Positions 25,985-33,956 of a stretch of DNA of 42,669 bases are shown piece by piece. Origin of the DNA: Veillonella sp. 3891 (GTDB lineage Bacteria > Bacillota > Negativicutes > Veillonellales > Veillonellaceae); assembly GCF_003992315.1 (NCBI RefSeq), contig NZ_RQVE01000014.1, forward strand, positions 1 to 42,669, read 5' to 3'. The position numbers were made by a program, and so were the translations under genes. Every line of letters begins with the position of its first letter. Position 1 is the stretch's first letter. The notes under the pieces are model-generated. The model was not told where the DNA came from. It did not search any database and worked only from the letters and a program-made list of their open reading frames with translations.

Positions 25985-27382
25985 TTAGAAATTGTAGTTA
26001 AGTTCTGCACGATAGTAATCAGCTACGCTATTACCGTCTTTATCTTTAGCATTAATTGTAGAGTATGCTGCCAAGCCAACATTATTAGCTACTGCATACT
26101 TACTGGATACAGCCCAAGTTTTAAAGTTTTGGTTGTATGGAGTCCAGAATGTAGAAGAGAATACTGGAGCTAATGTATCAAGATTTACATATTGAGCTTT
26201 CACCATCCATGTACCTTGTTTTTTCATATTATAATCGCCATATGCAATACCTGCAGTCCATGCATTAGAATGTTTAATATCTTTGAATTTTGCAAATTCA
26301 CCATCTACAGTTACTTTAGAACCTAACATAGCTTTTGCATTAAAACCGTAGAAATCTAAAGATTTTTTAGCTAAATCTTTACTTACTTTTTCTGGTAAGG
26401 CACCTTCTCCACCAAGAGCAAAATTAACTGCATCAACAGCTTTTACACCATTAACTTTAGTATAGAATCCGCCTAATTTAACATTCTTTCCAACCATACC
26501 ATTTAATTGGAAAATTGCCAATTGTGCATTATCTTTTTGATTATCTGCATATAAAGAGATTTCTTTAAAGTCTGTTCCTGGTTTATCTTTTGTACTACCA
26601 ACTACAGCATTATATTTTAATTCTGGAGCATAACCATAAACAACTGCCACATTTAGACTATCTTTACCCGCCATAACTGTAGCACCTTCTAATACATCAT
26701 CATATGTTAAACCTGCACCAATTGTTACATCATGACGACCTGCAGTAGCAGTCAATTGTTTACCAAAGTTATGTTGTACATATACACGATCAATAGCAGT
26801 TTCAGGATTTCCTGCTGCACCGAACTCTTTACTAGCTGTTAAGCGAACAACTGCTTTTGTATTTTCATTTACAGTTGCTGCAAATTGTACACGACCACGA
26901 TAATCAAATTTAGACTTTTTGACAGTTTTTGGTTCAATAAGTTCTCCATCTGCATTTGGCTTATCAAGAACTTCAAATGTGTTAGTTTCTTTTTCTGTAC
27001 CAGTAAATTTCAAACGAGCGTCACCAGTGAATTTGAAGTTACCCACTTTGTTTTCCAATGCAGCAACACGAACGCCTAAGTTATTCAACTCAGCGGAGAA
27101 CTCGTTAGCTAAACGGTTGATGATAGCGTTTTGTTCAGCGTCAACACGATCTTGATGAACTAAAGCTTTAGCTACCATTTGAGCCATTTCATAACGAGTG
27201 ATGTTTTGTTGGCCTTTGAATGTGCCATCTGGGTAACCGTTAACGATACCTTGGGAAGCTAATTGAGCTACTGCTTGGTATGCCCAATCTTGTGGAGTTA
27301 CATCGGAGAATGGGTTTGCTGCGAATGCAGAAGTAACACCCAATACTGCTGTTGCAGCTAATACTGCTAAATGTTTTTTCAT
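25985..27382 (-). CDS. SLH-domain porin (OmpM type), porin 4, long subgroup
   Basis: 465 residues. Shares signal peptide, SLH domain and coiled coil with the others, then a longer barrel with a lysine- and proline-rich first loop (VLDKPNADGELIEPKTVKKS). It pairs with porin 6 (29478-30884): both contain DNQxDNAQL, GxFYTKV, a second long insert around residues 290-340, and SSTFWTPYNQNFKTWAVS near the end. The C-terminus is AELNYNF. The pair has probably arisen by duplication and differs mainly in loop regions, as expected for surface-exposed variation. Confidence 0.93.
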   Translation of the reverse strand: MKKHLAVLAATAVLGVTSAFAANPFSDVTPQDWAYQAVAQLASQGIVNGYPDGTFKGQQNITRYEMAQMVAKALVHQDRVDAEQNAIINRLANEFSAELNNLGVRVAALENKVGNFKFTGDARLKFTGTEKETNTFEVLDKPNADGELIEPKTVKKSKFDYRGRVQFAATVNENTKAVVRLTASKEFGAAGNPETAIDRVYVQHNFGKQLTATAGRHDVTIGAGLTYDDVLEGATVMAGKDSLNVAVVYGYAPELKYNAVVGSTKDKPGTDFKEISLYADNQKDNAQLAIFQLNGMVGKNVKLGGFYTKVNGVKAVDAVNFALGGEGALPEKVSKDLAKKSLDFYGFNAKAMLGSKVTVDGEFAKFKDIKHSNAWTAGIAYGDYNMKKQGTWMVKAQYVNLDTLAPVFSSTFWTPYNQNFKTWAVSSKYAVANNVGLAAYSTINAKDKDGNSVADYYRAELNYNF

Positions 27383-27460
27383 GATAATTACCTCTCAATG
27401 AAAAATAAAAAATACACATACCCAAGTGAAAACCTAAGTCGTGCATCATTTTCATATTTC

Positions 27461-27484
27461 AATGGAGTGTCCATGTTTCCTCAC
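27461..27484 (-). promoter_or_regulatory. Conserved leader element of porin 4
   Basis: Minus strand GTGAGGAAACATGGACACTCC then ATT; here ATGGA-CAC-TCCAT forms a perfect small palindrome. About 85 nt before the start codon. The rest of the 423-bp gap 27383-27805 holds the promoter and the next terminator; 27570-27760 shows nothing else. Confidence 0.75.
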
Positions 27485-27536
27485 ATTTTTATATAGTGTC
27501 ATACAGTTCCTTTAGATATCCACTTGGATTACATTT

Positions 27537-27565
27537 ATAATATCATAAAATGACTAACATGGCAA
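27537..27565 (-). promoter_or_regulatory. Promoter of porin 4
   Basis: -35 TTGCCA (27560-27565), 17-bp spacer, -10 TATTAT (27537-27542). Nine bases after the -10 begins CCAAGTGGATA, also found at the same distance in porin 5 (CCAAAGTGGATA). Confidence 0.7.
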
Positions 27566-27762
27566 CAATTCATGCATTTACCTCATTCTTCAATGTATTT
27601 TAATCATATACATTGCCATTTAAACTCATCACTATGAATACCAACTCGTTTCGTTCTATAGTTCAGATTCAGGTTATAGGGCAAAATGAGGGGTATAGGT
27701 GAAAATAAATTGGTAGACTAATCCCAGTCTTTTATGAATCGTTCTAACATATATTATAAAGC

Positions 27763-27792
27763 AAAAAAAGAACCCCCGAAGGAGTTCTTTTT
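27763..27792 (-). terminator. UUCG-loop terminator of porin 5
   Basis: As the sister terminators but with one base change that gives a U-G wobble in the minus-strand RNA (a C-A mismatch on the other strand), which supports function on the minus strand. Confidence 0.9.
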
Positions 27793-27805
27793 ACTAATTA
27801 TTCAA

Positions 27806-29056
27806 TTAGAATTGGTAGTTCAATTCTACACGGTAATAATCCGGTACTTCGTAACCATCTAAATATTTACCACGTAATTGAGCATTTGCAGTAATACCTA
27901 CATTTTTAGCCACTGCATAATCAATAGTTCCCAACCAACCACGGAAGTTAGAATTGGAAATATCAGGTAAGTTCCATGTAGGAGATGTTACAGGAGATAC
28001 TTCTCCAAGACGGAAGTATTGAGCTTTTGCACCCCAAGTACCTGGTTTAGTAATATCATATTTACCATAACCGATACCTGCTGTCCAGCCTTCACCAGCT
28101 GCGCCTAATGTTTCAAATCGAGAATACTCGCCACCTAACCATACTTTGCTATGTGGACCAAAATGAGTATCTACTGCACCACCAAAGTAGTTTACAGATT
28201 TATCGCCATGATATTGAACATAGTAGCCTTTTGCATCAACATGTTTACCTAGTTTTGCGTTTAATTGATAAGATGTAGTTTGTGCATTTTCTTCACGGGA
28301 TAAATCAGCTAAATCTCCATCAACCATATAACCATAGGATACAGTTGCATTTAATTTATCTTTACCAACAGTTGCTTGTGCACCTTCGAAAGCTCCATCA
28401 TAAGTAAGACCGCTACCAATTACTAAGTCTTGACGACCTACTGTAGCTGTTGCATATTTACCAAAGTTATGTTGTACATATACGCGATCTAATGTTGTTT
28501 CAGGGTTACCTGCTGCACCAAACTCTTTATCGCCTGTTGCTAAACGAACTACTGCTTTCGTGTTGTCATTTACAGTTGCTTCGAATTGTACACGTGCACG
28601 GTAGTCAAATTTAGAACGTTTATCCGTTTCGCTGTCTTCATTATTTACATATGCATTTTCTGTAGTGTGAGATCCTTCATATTTTAAACGAGCATCACCA
28701 GTGAATGCAAAGTTGCCCACTTTGTTTTCCAATGTAGCTACACGAACACCTAAGTTGTTCAACTCAGCGGAGAATTCGTTAGCTAAACGGTTGATGATTG
28801 CATTTTGTTCAGCATCAACACGATCTTGACGAACTAAAGCTTTCGCTACCATTTGAGCCATTTCGTAACGAGTGATATTGTTTTGGCCTTTGAAAGTGCC
28901 ATCTGGATAACCATTAACGATACCTTGGGAAGCCAATTGAGCTACTGCTTGGTATGCCCAATCTTGTGGAGTTACGTCGGAGAATGGGTTTGCTGCGAAT
29001 GCAGAAGTTACACCCAATACTGCTGTTGCAGCTAATACTGCTAATTGTTTTTTCAT
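27806..29056 (-). CDS. SLH-domain porin (OmpM type), porin 5
   Basis: 416 residues. Starts MKKQLAVLAATAVLGVTSAF like porin 6; SLH domain and coiled coil follow, then a barrel starting FTGDARLKYEGSHTTENAYV. The distal barrel (YYVQYHGDKSVNYFGGAVDT, WNLPDISNSNFRGWLGTIDY) is closer to the broken porin 1 than to the others, and it ends VELNYQF. The porin 1 frame restored by removing one A lines up with this protein. GAGAGG ribosome site; own promoter, leader and terminator. Confidence 0.93.
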   Translation of the reverse strand: MKKQLAVLAATAVLGVTSAFAANPFSDVTPQDWAYQAVAQLASQGIVNGYPDGTFKGQNNITRYEMAQMVAKALVRQDRVDAEQNAIINRLANEFSAELNNLGVRVATLENKVGNFAFTGDARLKYEGSHTTENAYVNNEDSETDKRSKFDYRARVQFEATVNDNTKAVVRLATGDKEFGAAGNPETTLDRVYVQHNFGKYATATVGRQDLVIGSGLTYDGAFEGAQATVGKDKLNATVSYGYMVDGDLADLSREENAQTTSYQLNAKLGKHVDAKGYYVQYHGDKSVNYFGGAVDTHFGPHSKVWLGGEYSRFETLGAAGEGWTAGIGYGKYDITKPGTWGAKAQYFRLGEVSPVTSPTWNLPDISNSNFRGWLGTIDYAVAKNVGITANAQLRGKYLDGYEVPDYYRVELNYQF

Positions 29057-29130
29057 GATAATTACCTCTCAATGAAAATAAATAAAATTTATGCATACTA
29101 TAAAATAACCAGTGCACTTCACCGTTTTTT

Positions 29131-29156
29131 CATTGGAGTGTCCATGTTTCCTCCAC
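29131..29156 (-). promoter_or_regulatory. Conserved leader element of porin 5
   Basis: Minus strand GTGGAGGAAACATGGACACT then CCAATG, about 80 nt before the start codon. In the 421-bp gap 29057-29477 there is also the promoter and the porin 6 terminator; 29250-29390 shows nothing else. Confidence 0.75.
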
Positions 29157-29215
29157 ATATATACAACTTTGATTGTACTGATTCTGTATCATAGTATCCA
29201 CTTTGGATATGCTTA

Positions 29216-29244
29216 ATGGTACCATAATATCCTGGCAATTGCAA
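29216..29244 (-). promoter_or_regulatory. Promoter of porin 5
   Basis: -35 TTGCAA (29239-29244), 17-bp spacer, -10 TACCAT (29216-29221). A weak match, but it aligns with the porin 4 promoter relative to the downstream CCAAGTGGATA motif. Confidence 0.55.
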
Positions 29245-29393
29245 ACAATATACGATTTTTTTCGATATTTATTTTATGTTTCTTGCGATAGAATTTTTAA
29301 CTATCTCCTATATGGTCCATAAAAGCTACATAGTTTATACTACCTTACATATTCTTTATGCTCTATAAAATCTATAAATAGGTGTTAAGTATC

Positions 29394-29425
29394 AAAAACG
29401 GTTAGTTGGTTCTACCAACTAACCG
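29394..29425 (-). terminator. Terminator of porin 6
   Basis: CGGTTAGTTGGT / ACCAACTAACCG, a perfect 12-bp stem with a 3-nt loop, followed by TTTTTG on the minus strand. Unrelated in sequence to the UUCG terminators of the other porins. Confidence 0.9.
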
Positions 29426-29477
29426 CCATTTTATCTGTAATTTTTATAATACAGTTATACTACTTATATCTATTGCA

Positions 29478-30884
29478 TTAGAATTTGTAGTTTAATTCAG
29501 CACGATAGTATTCAGCTACATCATTACCTTGTTTATCTTTTGCTCCCAATGTGGAGTATGCTGCTAAGCCAATATTTTTAGCCACTGCATATTTACCAGA
29601 TACTGCCCAAGTTTTGAAGTTTTGGTTATATGGAGTCCAGAATGTAGAGGAGAATACTGGAGCTAATACATCAAGATCTACATATTGAGCTTTTAACATC
29701 CAAGTGCCTGCTTTTTTCATATCATAAGCGCCATAGGCGATACCTGCTGTCCACGCATTAGAATGTTTTACATGACTGAATTTAGCGAACTCGCCATCCA
29801 CTTTTACGTTATGACCTAAATCAGCATTAGCATGTACACCATAGAAGTCTAATTTTTCTGTTGCTTTTGGCAAATCTTTTTCTTTAACTCCTAAATAAGT
29901 AGCTACGTCAGCCATATGTTGTGTATTACCAGCACGTACAGCAGATACTTTTGTATAGAATGCACCAAGATCTACTTTAGGACCTACTTTACCATTGATT
30001 TGGAATACTGTTAATTGTGCATTATCACGTTGATTATCTGCATAACCTGACTCTGTATAGAATCCTGTACCTGGTTTATCTTTAGTAGTACCTTGTACTA
30101 CTTTAAAAGCTAAGTCAGGTGCATAACCATAAGTTACGGATGCATTTAACGCATCTTTACCTACCATAACAGTAGCACCTTCTGTTACGCCATCATATGT
30201 TAAGCCACCACCAACAAATAAGTCATGACGGCCAGCTGTAGCTGTTAGGTATTTTCCAAAATTATGTTGCACATAGATACGATCAATTTTTGCTGCTGGA
30301 GTACCTGCTGCACCAAACTCTTTGTTAGCTGTCATACGAATTACAGCTTTTGTGTTGTCATTGACAGTCGCTGCAAATTGAACACGTCCACGATAATCAA
30401 AATTGGATTTTCTGATTGTTTTTTCTTTATAGAATCCATCTGTAGCATGGCCTTTATCATCTTTTTTAAAGTATGTATAAGAATCGGTAGTTTTTTCATT
30501 GCCCACAAATTTCAAACGTGCATCACCAGTGAATTTGAAGTTGCCCACTTTGTTTTCTAATGTAGCTACACGAACGCCTAAGTTGTTCAATTCAGCGGAG
30601 AATTCATTAGCTAAGCGGTTGATGATTGCATTTTGTTCAGCGTCAACACGATCTTGACGAACTAATGCTTTGGCAACCATTTGTGCCATTTCGTAACGAG
30701 TGATGTTGTGTTGACCTTGGAAAGTGCCATCTGGATACCCGTTCACTACGCCTTGTGCTGCCAATTGAGCTACTGCTTGGTATGCCCAATCTTGTGGCGT
30801 CACATCAGAGAAAGGATTTGCTGCAAATGCTGAAGTCACACCCAATACTGCTGTTGCTGCTAATACTGCTAACTGTTTTTTCAT
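29478..30884 (-). CDS. SLH-domain porin (OmpM type), porin 6, long subgroup
   Basis: 468 residues from the ATG at 30884, where the signal peptide MKKQLAVLAATAVLGVTSAF begins; the open frame extends 34 codons upstream but into the leader. SLH domain, coiled coil, then a barrel with a charged first loop (TYFKKDDKGHATDGFYKE). The second half parallels porin 4: DKPGTGFYTESGYADNQRDN, GAFYTKVSAVRAG and SSTFWTPYNQNFKTWAVS; ends AELNYKF. It is first in the array and has the best promoter of the six. Its ribosome site is not the GAGAGG found in the others: the minus strand just upstream reads TTTTCTTTTATC, with no clear Shine-Dalgarno. Confidence 0.92.
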   Translation of the reverse strand: MKKQLAVLAATAVLGVTSAFAANPFSDVTPQDWAYQAVAQLAAQGVVNGYPDGTFQGQHNITRYEMAQMVAKALVRQDRVDAEQNAIINRLANEFSAELNNLGVRVATLENKVGNFKFTGDARLKFVGNEKTTDSYTYFKKDDKGHATDGFYKEKTIRKSNFDYRGRVQFAATVNDNTKAVIRMTANKEFGAAGTPAAKIDRIYVQHNFGKYLTATAGRHDLFVGGGLTYDGVTEGATVMVGKDALNASVTYGYAPDLAFKVVQGTTKDKPGTGFYTESGYADNQRDNAQLTVFQINGKVGPKVDLGAFYTKVSAVRAGNTQHMADVATYLGVKEKDLPKATEKLDFYGVHANADLGHNVKVDGEFAKFSHVKHSNAWTAGIAYGAYDMKKAGTWMLKAQYVDLDVLAPVFSSTFWTPYNQNFKTWAVSGKYAVAKNIGLAAYSTLGAKDKQGNDVAEYYRAELNYKF

Positions 30885-30941
30885 GATAAAAGAAAACATC
30901 AAACTAAGTAGACTAGATAGCAGCCAGACCGCCCATGATGT

Positions 30942-30963
30942 GGGAGTGTCCAAGTTTCCTCGC
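30942..30963 (-). promoter_or_regulatory. Conserved leader element of porin 6
   Basis: Minus strand GCGAGGAAACTTGGACACTC then CCA, only about 60 nt before the start codon. The surrounding leader is unlike that of the other porins, yet the element is retained. Confidence 0.75.
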
Positions 30964-31013
30964 TTGACACGGCAGAGTACTGACATATTCTATCTATTTC
31001 CACCTTTACCCGA

Positions 31014-31042
31014 AGTATACCACCAATTATTCAATATGTAAA
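31014..31042 (-). promoter_or_regulatory. Promoter of porin 6
   Basis: -35 TTTACA (31037-31042), 17-bp spacer, -10 TATACT (31014-31019). Predicted leader of about 120 nt, which places the conserved element well downstream of the transcription start. Confidence 0.75.
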
Positions 31043-31134
31043 TTTTTAAAAGTATTTAAAAATTAAAAATATTTATCATTTTTTATTGTTTACATTAACC
31101 AATATAAACCATCTCAAACTACACTAAGATACGT

Positions 31135-33159
31135 TTACTTCCTCTCCTCCAATTCCAACCAACGTAAGGTACTCATTTCTAATTCTTCTACCACTTGTTC
31201 TCGTTCTTTAATGGTATTTTCAATAGCGCTATAGTCACTGCCCCCTTGAGCAATCATGGCATCATAAGCTTTCACTAGGCCTTCTAATTCTGCAATGCGA
31301 AGTTCTAATTGTTCAAGTTCCTTCATCTCCCCTAGGGTCAGTTTCTTTTTAGCACCTTCGTTGCTATCCACAGTAGTCTTTATCGCTACTGGATTCATAC
31401 TCGCATTCACATCTATGCCTGTAGCACGTGACGTTGTATGTATACCCTCACTTTCAGTATCCACTAGCCCCCCTTCATTATCATGGTGTTCCACATCCTG
31501 CTCCTTAGGATCAGCGGAGCCGCCCTGTACCTGTACAGCATGACGTAGGACACCACGTTTTGTATCACCACCCATGGCACTGGTTAGGTTCGTATCCGCT
31601 TCATAATCGGAGTAACCTCCATGATACACCTCGATGTGCCCGTCTCCGGTGAATACAAAGAGTTTATCTACTACACGATCTAGAAAGTATCGATCATGGC
31701 ACACGGTGATGACAATACCACTATAAGAATCTAAGAAATCTTCCAACACTTCTAGAGTCGGAATATCTAGGTCATTAGTTGGCTCATCTAGGAGGAGCAC
31801 ATTCGGTGCATCCATTAAGATACGCAATAAAAAGAGACGACGTTTTTCACCACCAGATAACTTACGGATTGGCAAACCATGATGAGAGGGCGGAAATAAA
31901 AAGCGTTCCAATAGTTGACCGGCACTTATAGAGCTACCATCGGGCAAGTGCAAGTAGGAGCGATTTTCTCGAATATAGTCCAACACCCGTTGGTCTTCTT
32001 TAAAGATTGGTAATTGTTGTGAGAAATATCCAATGCGAACTGTTTCTCCACGCCCCATAGTGCCCTCGGTCGGTTCTAATGCACCTTGGAATAGCTTCAT
32101 CAAGGTCGTCTTACCAATTCCATTAGGTCCCACCACACCGATACGATCATGGCGTACCATATGATAGGTGAAATCTTTAATCACCTCTCGTCCTGTATCA
32201 TAGGAAAAGGATAGATGTTCTATGTCGAAGATTGTATTTCCTAAACGAGAGGCTAATACGATAGGATCTACAGTGCCTACCTTTTGTCGTTTTTCCATAG
32301 CTTTCAATTGCTCAAATCGTTGCAATCGTGCCTTCTGTTTCGTGGTTCGTGCCTTCGCACCACGGCGCACCCACTTCAGTTCACTAGCAATTAACTTTCT
32401 CCGTTTTTCTTCAATAGCATCTAACTGCGCTTCTCGTTCTTCTTTCAACGATACATAGGTTTCATAGGTCTCTTGAAATTCATATATGGTCTGATTTGAT
32501 AATTCCCATATGGTGTTGCATACGGCATCTAGGAAATATCTATCATGGGTGCTCAATAATACGGCGCCTTTTCTATCTTTTAAATATAGTTCTAGCCATT
32601 CAATGGTGGCCTCGTCCAAATGATTCGTAGGCTCATCAAGCAATAATAAATCACAAGGATAGACCAAGGCTCTAGCTAATGCCAGTCTCCGCCGTTGTCC
32701 CCCAGATAATGACTTTGCTGACCCATGTACATCGTGAAAGCCAAGACGAGTCAATATCATTTTCGCTTCTTGTTCTACAATCCAGCCATCTTCTTCATCC
32801 ATGCGCGCTAATAATTTCATATACTGCGGCGATTCTGGATCTTGTAAAGCTCTTTCAAAATCTCGCACCAATGAAAGTTTCGGATGGTCCCCTAATAATA
32901 CATTGTCTAGCAATGTGTTTGTTTCATCAATATACGGATCTTGTTCCAATCGATGAATTGTGGCCTTCCCATTTCGCTCTATACTACCCTTATCTGGTTC
33001 TTGCGTTCCTTCTAAGACCTGCAATAAAGTTGTTTTTCCTGTTCCATTGACACCAATTAAGCCAATGCGATGATGAGAGGCTATGGTTACATTTACGTTT
33101 TTAAATAATAACCGTGTGCCATAGGATTTTTCTATATTTTGTAATGTTAAGATGTTCAT
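31135..33159 (-). CDS. ABC-F ATPase (Uup-like)
   Basis: 674 residues with two ABC cassettes and no membrane segments. Cassette 1: Walker A GVNGTGKTT (36-44), LSGGQRRRLALARAL, LLLLDEPTNHLD. The inter-cassette linker is helical and basic (KLIASELKWVRRGAKARTTK), as in ribosome-binding ABC-F proteins. Cassette 2: GPNGIGKTT, LSGGEKRRLFLLRIL, VLLLDEPTNDLD. A low-complexity acidic spacer and a C-terminal coiled coil (LTLGEMKELEQLELRIAELE) match the Uup branch. Such proteins act on ribosomes or on branched DNA; there is nothing here to suggest drug resistance. It starts 6 bp after hicB, so it is probably read from the hicAB promoter at least in part. Confidence 0.88.
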   Translation of the reverse strand: MNILTLQNIEKSYGTRLLFKNVNVTIASHHRIGLIGVNGTGKTTLLQVLEGTQEPDKGSIERNGKATIHRLEQDPYIDETNTLLDNVLLGDHPKLSLVRDFERALQDPESPQYMKLLARMDEEDGWIVEQEAKMILTRLGFHDVHGSAKSLSGGQRRRLALARALVYPCDLLLLDEPTNHLDEATIEWLELYLKDRKGAVLLSTHDRYFLDAVCNTIWELSNQTIYEFQETYETYVSLKEEREAQLDAIEEKRRKLIASELKWVRRGAKARTTKQKARLQRFEQLKAMEKRQKVGTVDPIVLASRLGNTIFDIEHLSFSYDTGREVIKDFTYHMVRHDRIGVVGPNGIGKTTLMKLFQGALEPTEGTMGRGETVRIGYFSQQLPIFKEDQRVLDYIRENRSYLHLPDGSSISAGQLLERFLFPPSHHGLPIRKLSGGEKRRLFLLRILMDAPNVLLLDEPTNDLDIPTLEVLEDFLDSYSGIVITVCHDRYFLDRVVDKLFVFTGDGHIEVYHGGYSDYEADTNLTSAMGGDTKRGVLRHAVQVQGGSADPKEQDVEHHDNEGGLVDTESEGIHTTSRATGIDVNASMNPVAIKTTVDSNEGAKKKLTLGEMKELEQLELRIAELEGLVKAYDAMIAQGGSDYSAIENTIKEREQVVEELEMSTLRWLELEERK

Positions 33160-33165
33160 ATTCGT

Positions 33166-33564
33166 TTATACAATTCCTAATTCTTGTTTTAATGCACTTT
33201 GTAATATTTTAGAAAAATTTAAATTTTTCTCTTCTGCCTTATGATTTAGCCAACTAGGAATGGTAAGCGTTTTTTTTACAGCTCGATTATCTGTCTTTCT
33301 CAAATATGCTTCTTCATCCCATTTTACTAATCCTATAAACTCGCCCGAACTACATTGAACATCTGTTGGGTTGGTAGGTGTTGGAAATGTTTCTTTATCT
33401 TCACTTAATGAATATAAGTAAAGCCCCAAAGCATCTTCCGCCATTTCTACAGCTTCTGCCAATGTATCACCTTCTGTAACACAGCCTAACAAGTCTGGAA
33501 AACTTATGGTGTATCCCCCATTTCCATCACTGCTAAAAATCGCTGGATACATTTCTTTTCTCAT
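33166..33564 (-). CDS. hicB: HicB-type antitoxin
   Basis: 132 residues. The N-terminal HicB fold is clear (MYPAIFSSDGNGGYTISFPD, GCVTEGDTLAEAVEMAEDAL) and is followed by a ribbon-helix-helix-like C-terminus (KKTLTIPSWLNHKAEEKNLN). It binds HicA and represses the operon. ATG at 33564 with a perfect AGGAGG site. The order hicA-hicB is the usual one, and the palindromic promoter region upstream is a likely HicB target. Confidence 0.9.
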   Translation of the reverse strand: MRKEMYPAIFSSDGNGGYTISFPDLLGCVTEGDTLAEAVEMAEDALGLYLYSLSEDKETFPTPTNPTDVQCSSGEFIGLVKWDEEAYLRKTDNRAVKKTLTIPSWLNHKAEEKNLNFSKILQSALKQELGIV

Positions 33565-33593
33565 AGTATACCTCCTATTTCATCGTCATTACT

Positions 33594-33779
33594 TTATTTA
33601 ATTCCCGCTTGCTTTAATATTGTATGTTATGTTTTAGGCTTTAAATCTTCTTTATGTACAGGTACTGTAACACGTCCAGCTTTGCTAGTATGTTTTAACA
33701 TATGATGAGACCCTCGTATTCGATCAATATACGAACCGTCCTTTTTTAATTCTTTCAATACTTCTTTGGGTGTTACCAA
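33594..33779 (-). pseudogene. hicA: HicA-type toxin with premature stop
   Basis: From TTG at 33777-33779 (GGTG site; a GTG at 33786-33788 is the alternative) the frame reads VTPKEVLKELKKDGSYIDRI then RGSHHMLKHTSKAGRVTVPV, the HicA double-stranded-RNA-binding-like fold with its catalytic His in GSHHML. At 33627-33629 a TAA interrupts LKPKT-stop-HTILKQAGIK. One base (TTA to TAA) explains the stop, since the remaining 10 codons match the normal HicA C-terminus and end at 33594. The truncated product is 50 residues instead of 61 and lacks the last helix. HicA is an mRNA interferase; this allele is probably weakened or inactive. Confidence 0.8.
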
Positions 33780-33848
33780 TACAATCACCAGCTTTCATTT
33801 AGTTATATACGAAATTACTAATTGCACACAAAAGTAAACCTTATACTT

Positions 33849-33877
33849 AATATAGTACGTGCTCATACGTATGTCAA
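33849..33877 (-). promoter_or_regulatory. hicAB promoter with internal palindrome
   Basis: Perfect -35 TTGACA (33872-33877), 17-bp spacer, -10 TATATT (33849-33854). The spacer contains ATACGTAT and a second ACGTA, an attractive operator for HicB. Confidence 0.8.
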
Positions 33878-33890
33878 CTATAGATTTGCA

Positions 33891-33919
33891 TTGACACGCC
33901 TACTTCCATGGATTAGAAT
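33891..33919 (+). promoter_or_regulatory. Promoter of the plus-strand acidic protein
   Basis: Perfect -35 TTGACA (33891-33896), 17-bp spacer, -10 TAGAAT (33914-33919). The divergent hicA -35 is only 13 bp away. Confidence 0.8.
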
Positions 33920-33956
33920 GAAAGTAATATATTCATTATTTTATAAGGAGGTTGTC

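Noticed and set aside
20770-30884. CRISPR-like regular repeats in the porin array
   Set aside because: The repetition comes from paralogous genes, leaders and terminators at 1.3-1.8 kb spacing; no short repeat-spacer pattern exists in the window.
30885-30986. 34-residue N-terminal extension of porin 6
   Set aside because: The signal peptide shared with all sisters begins at 30884 and the extension overlaps the leader element.
33822-33956. N-terminal extension of the acidic protein
   Set aside because: It runs through the promoter at 33891-33919; the ATG at 33957 has a perfect ribosome site.
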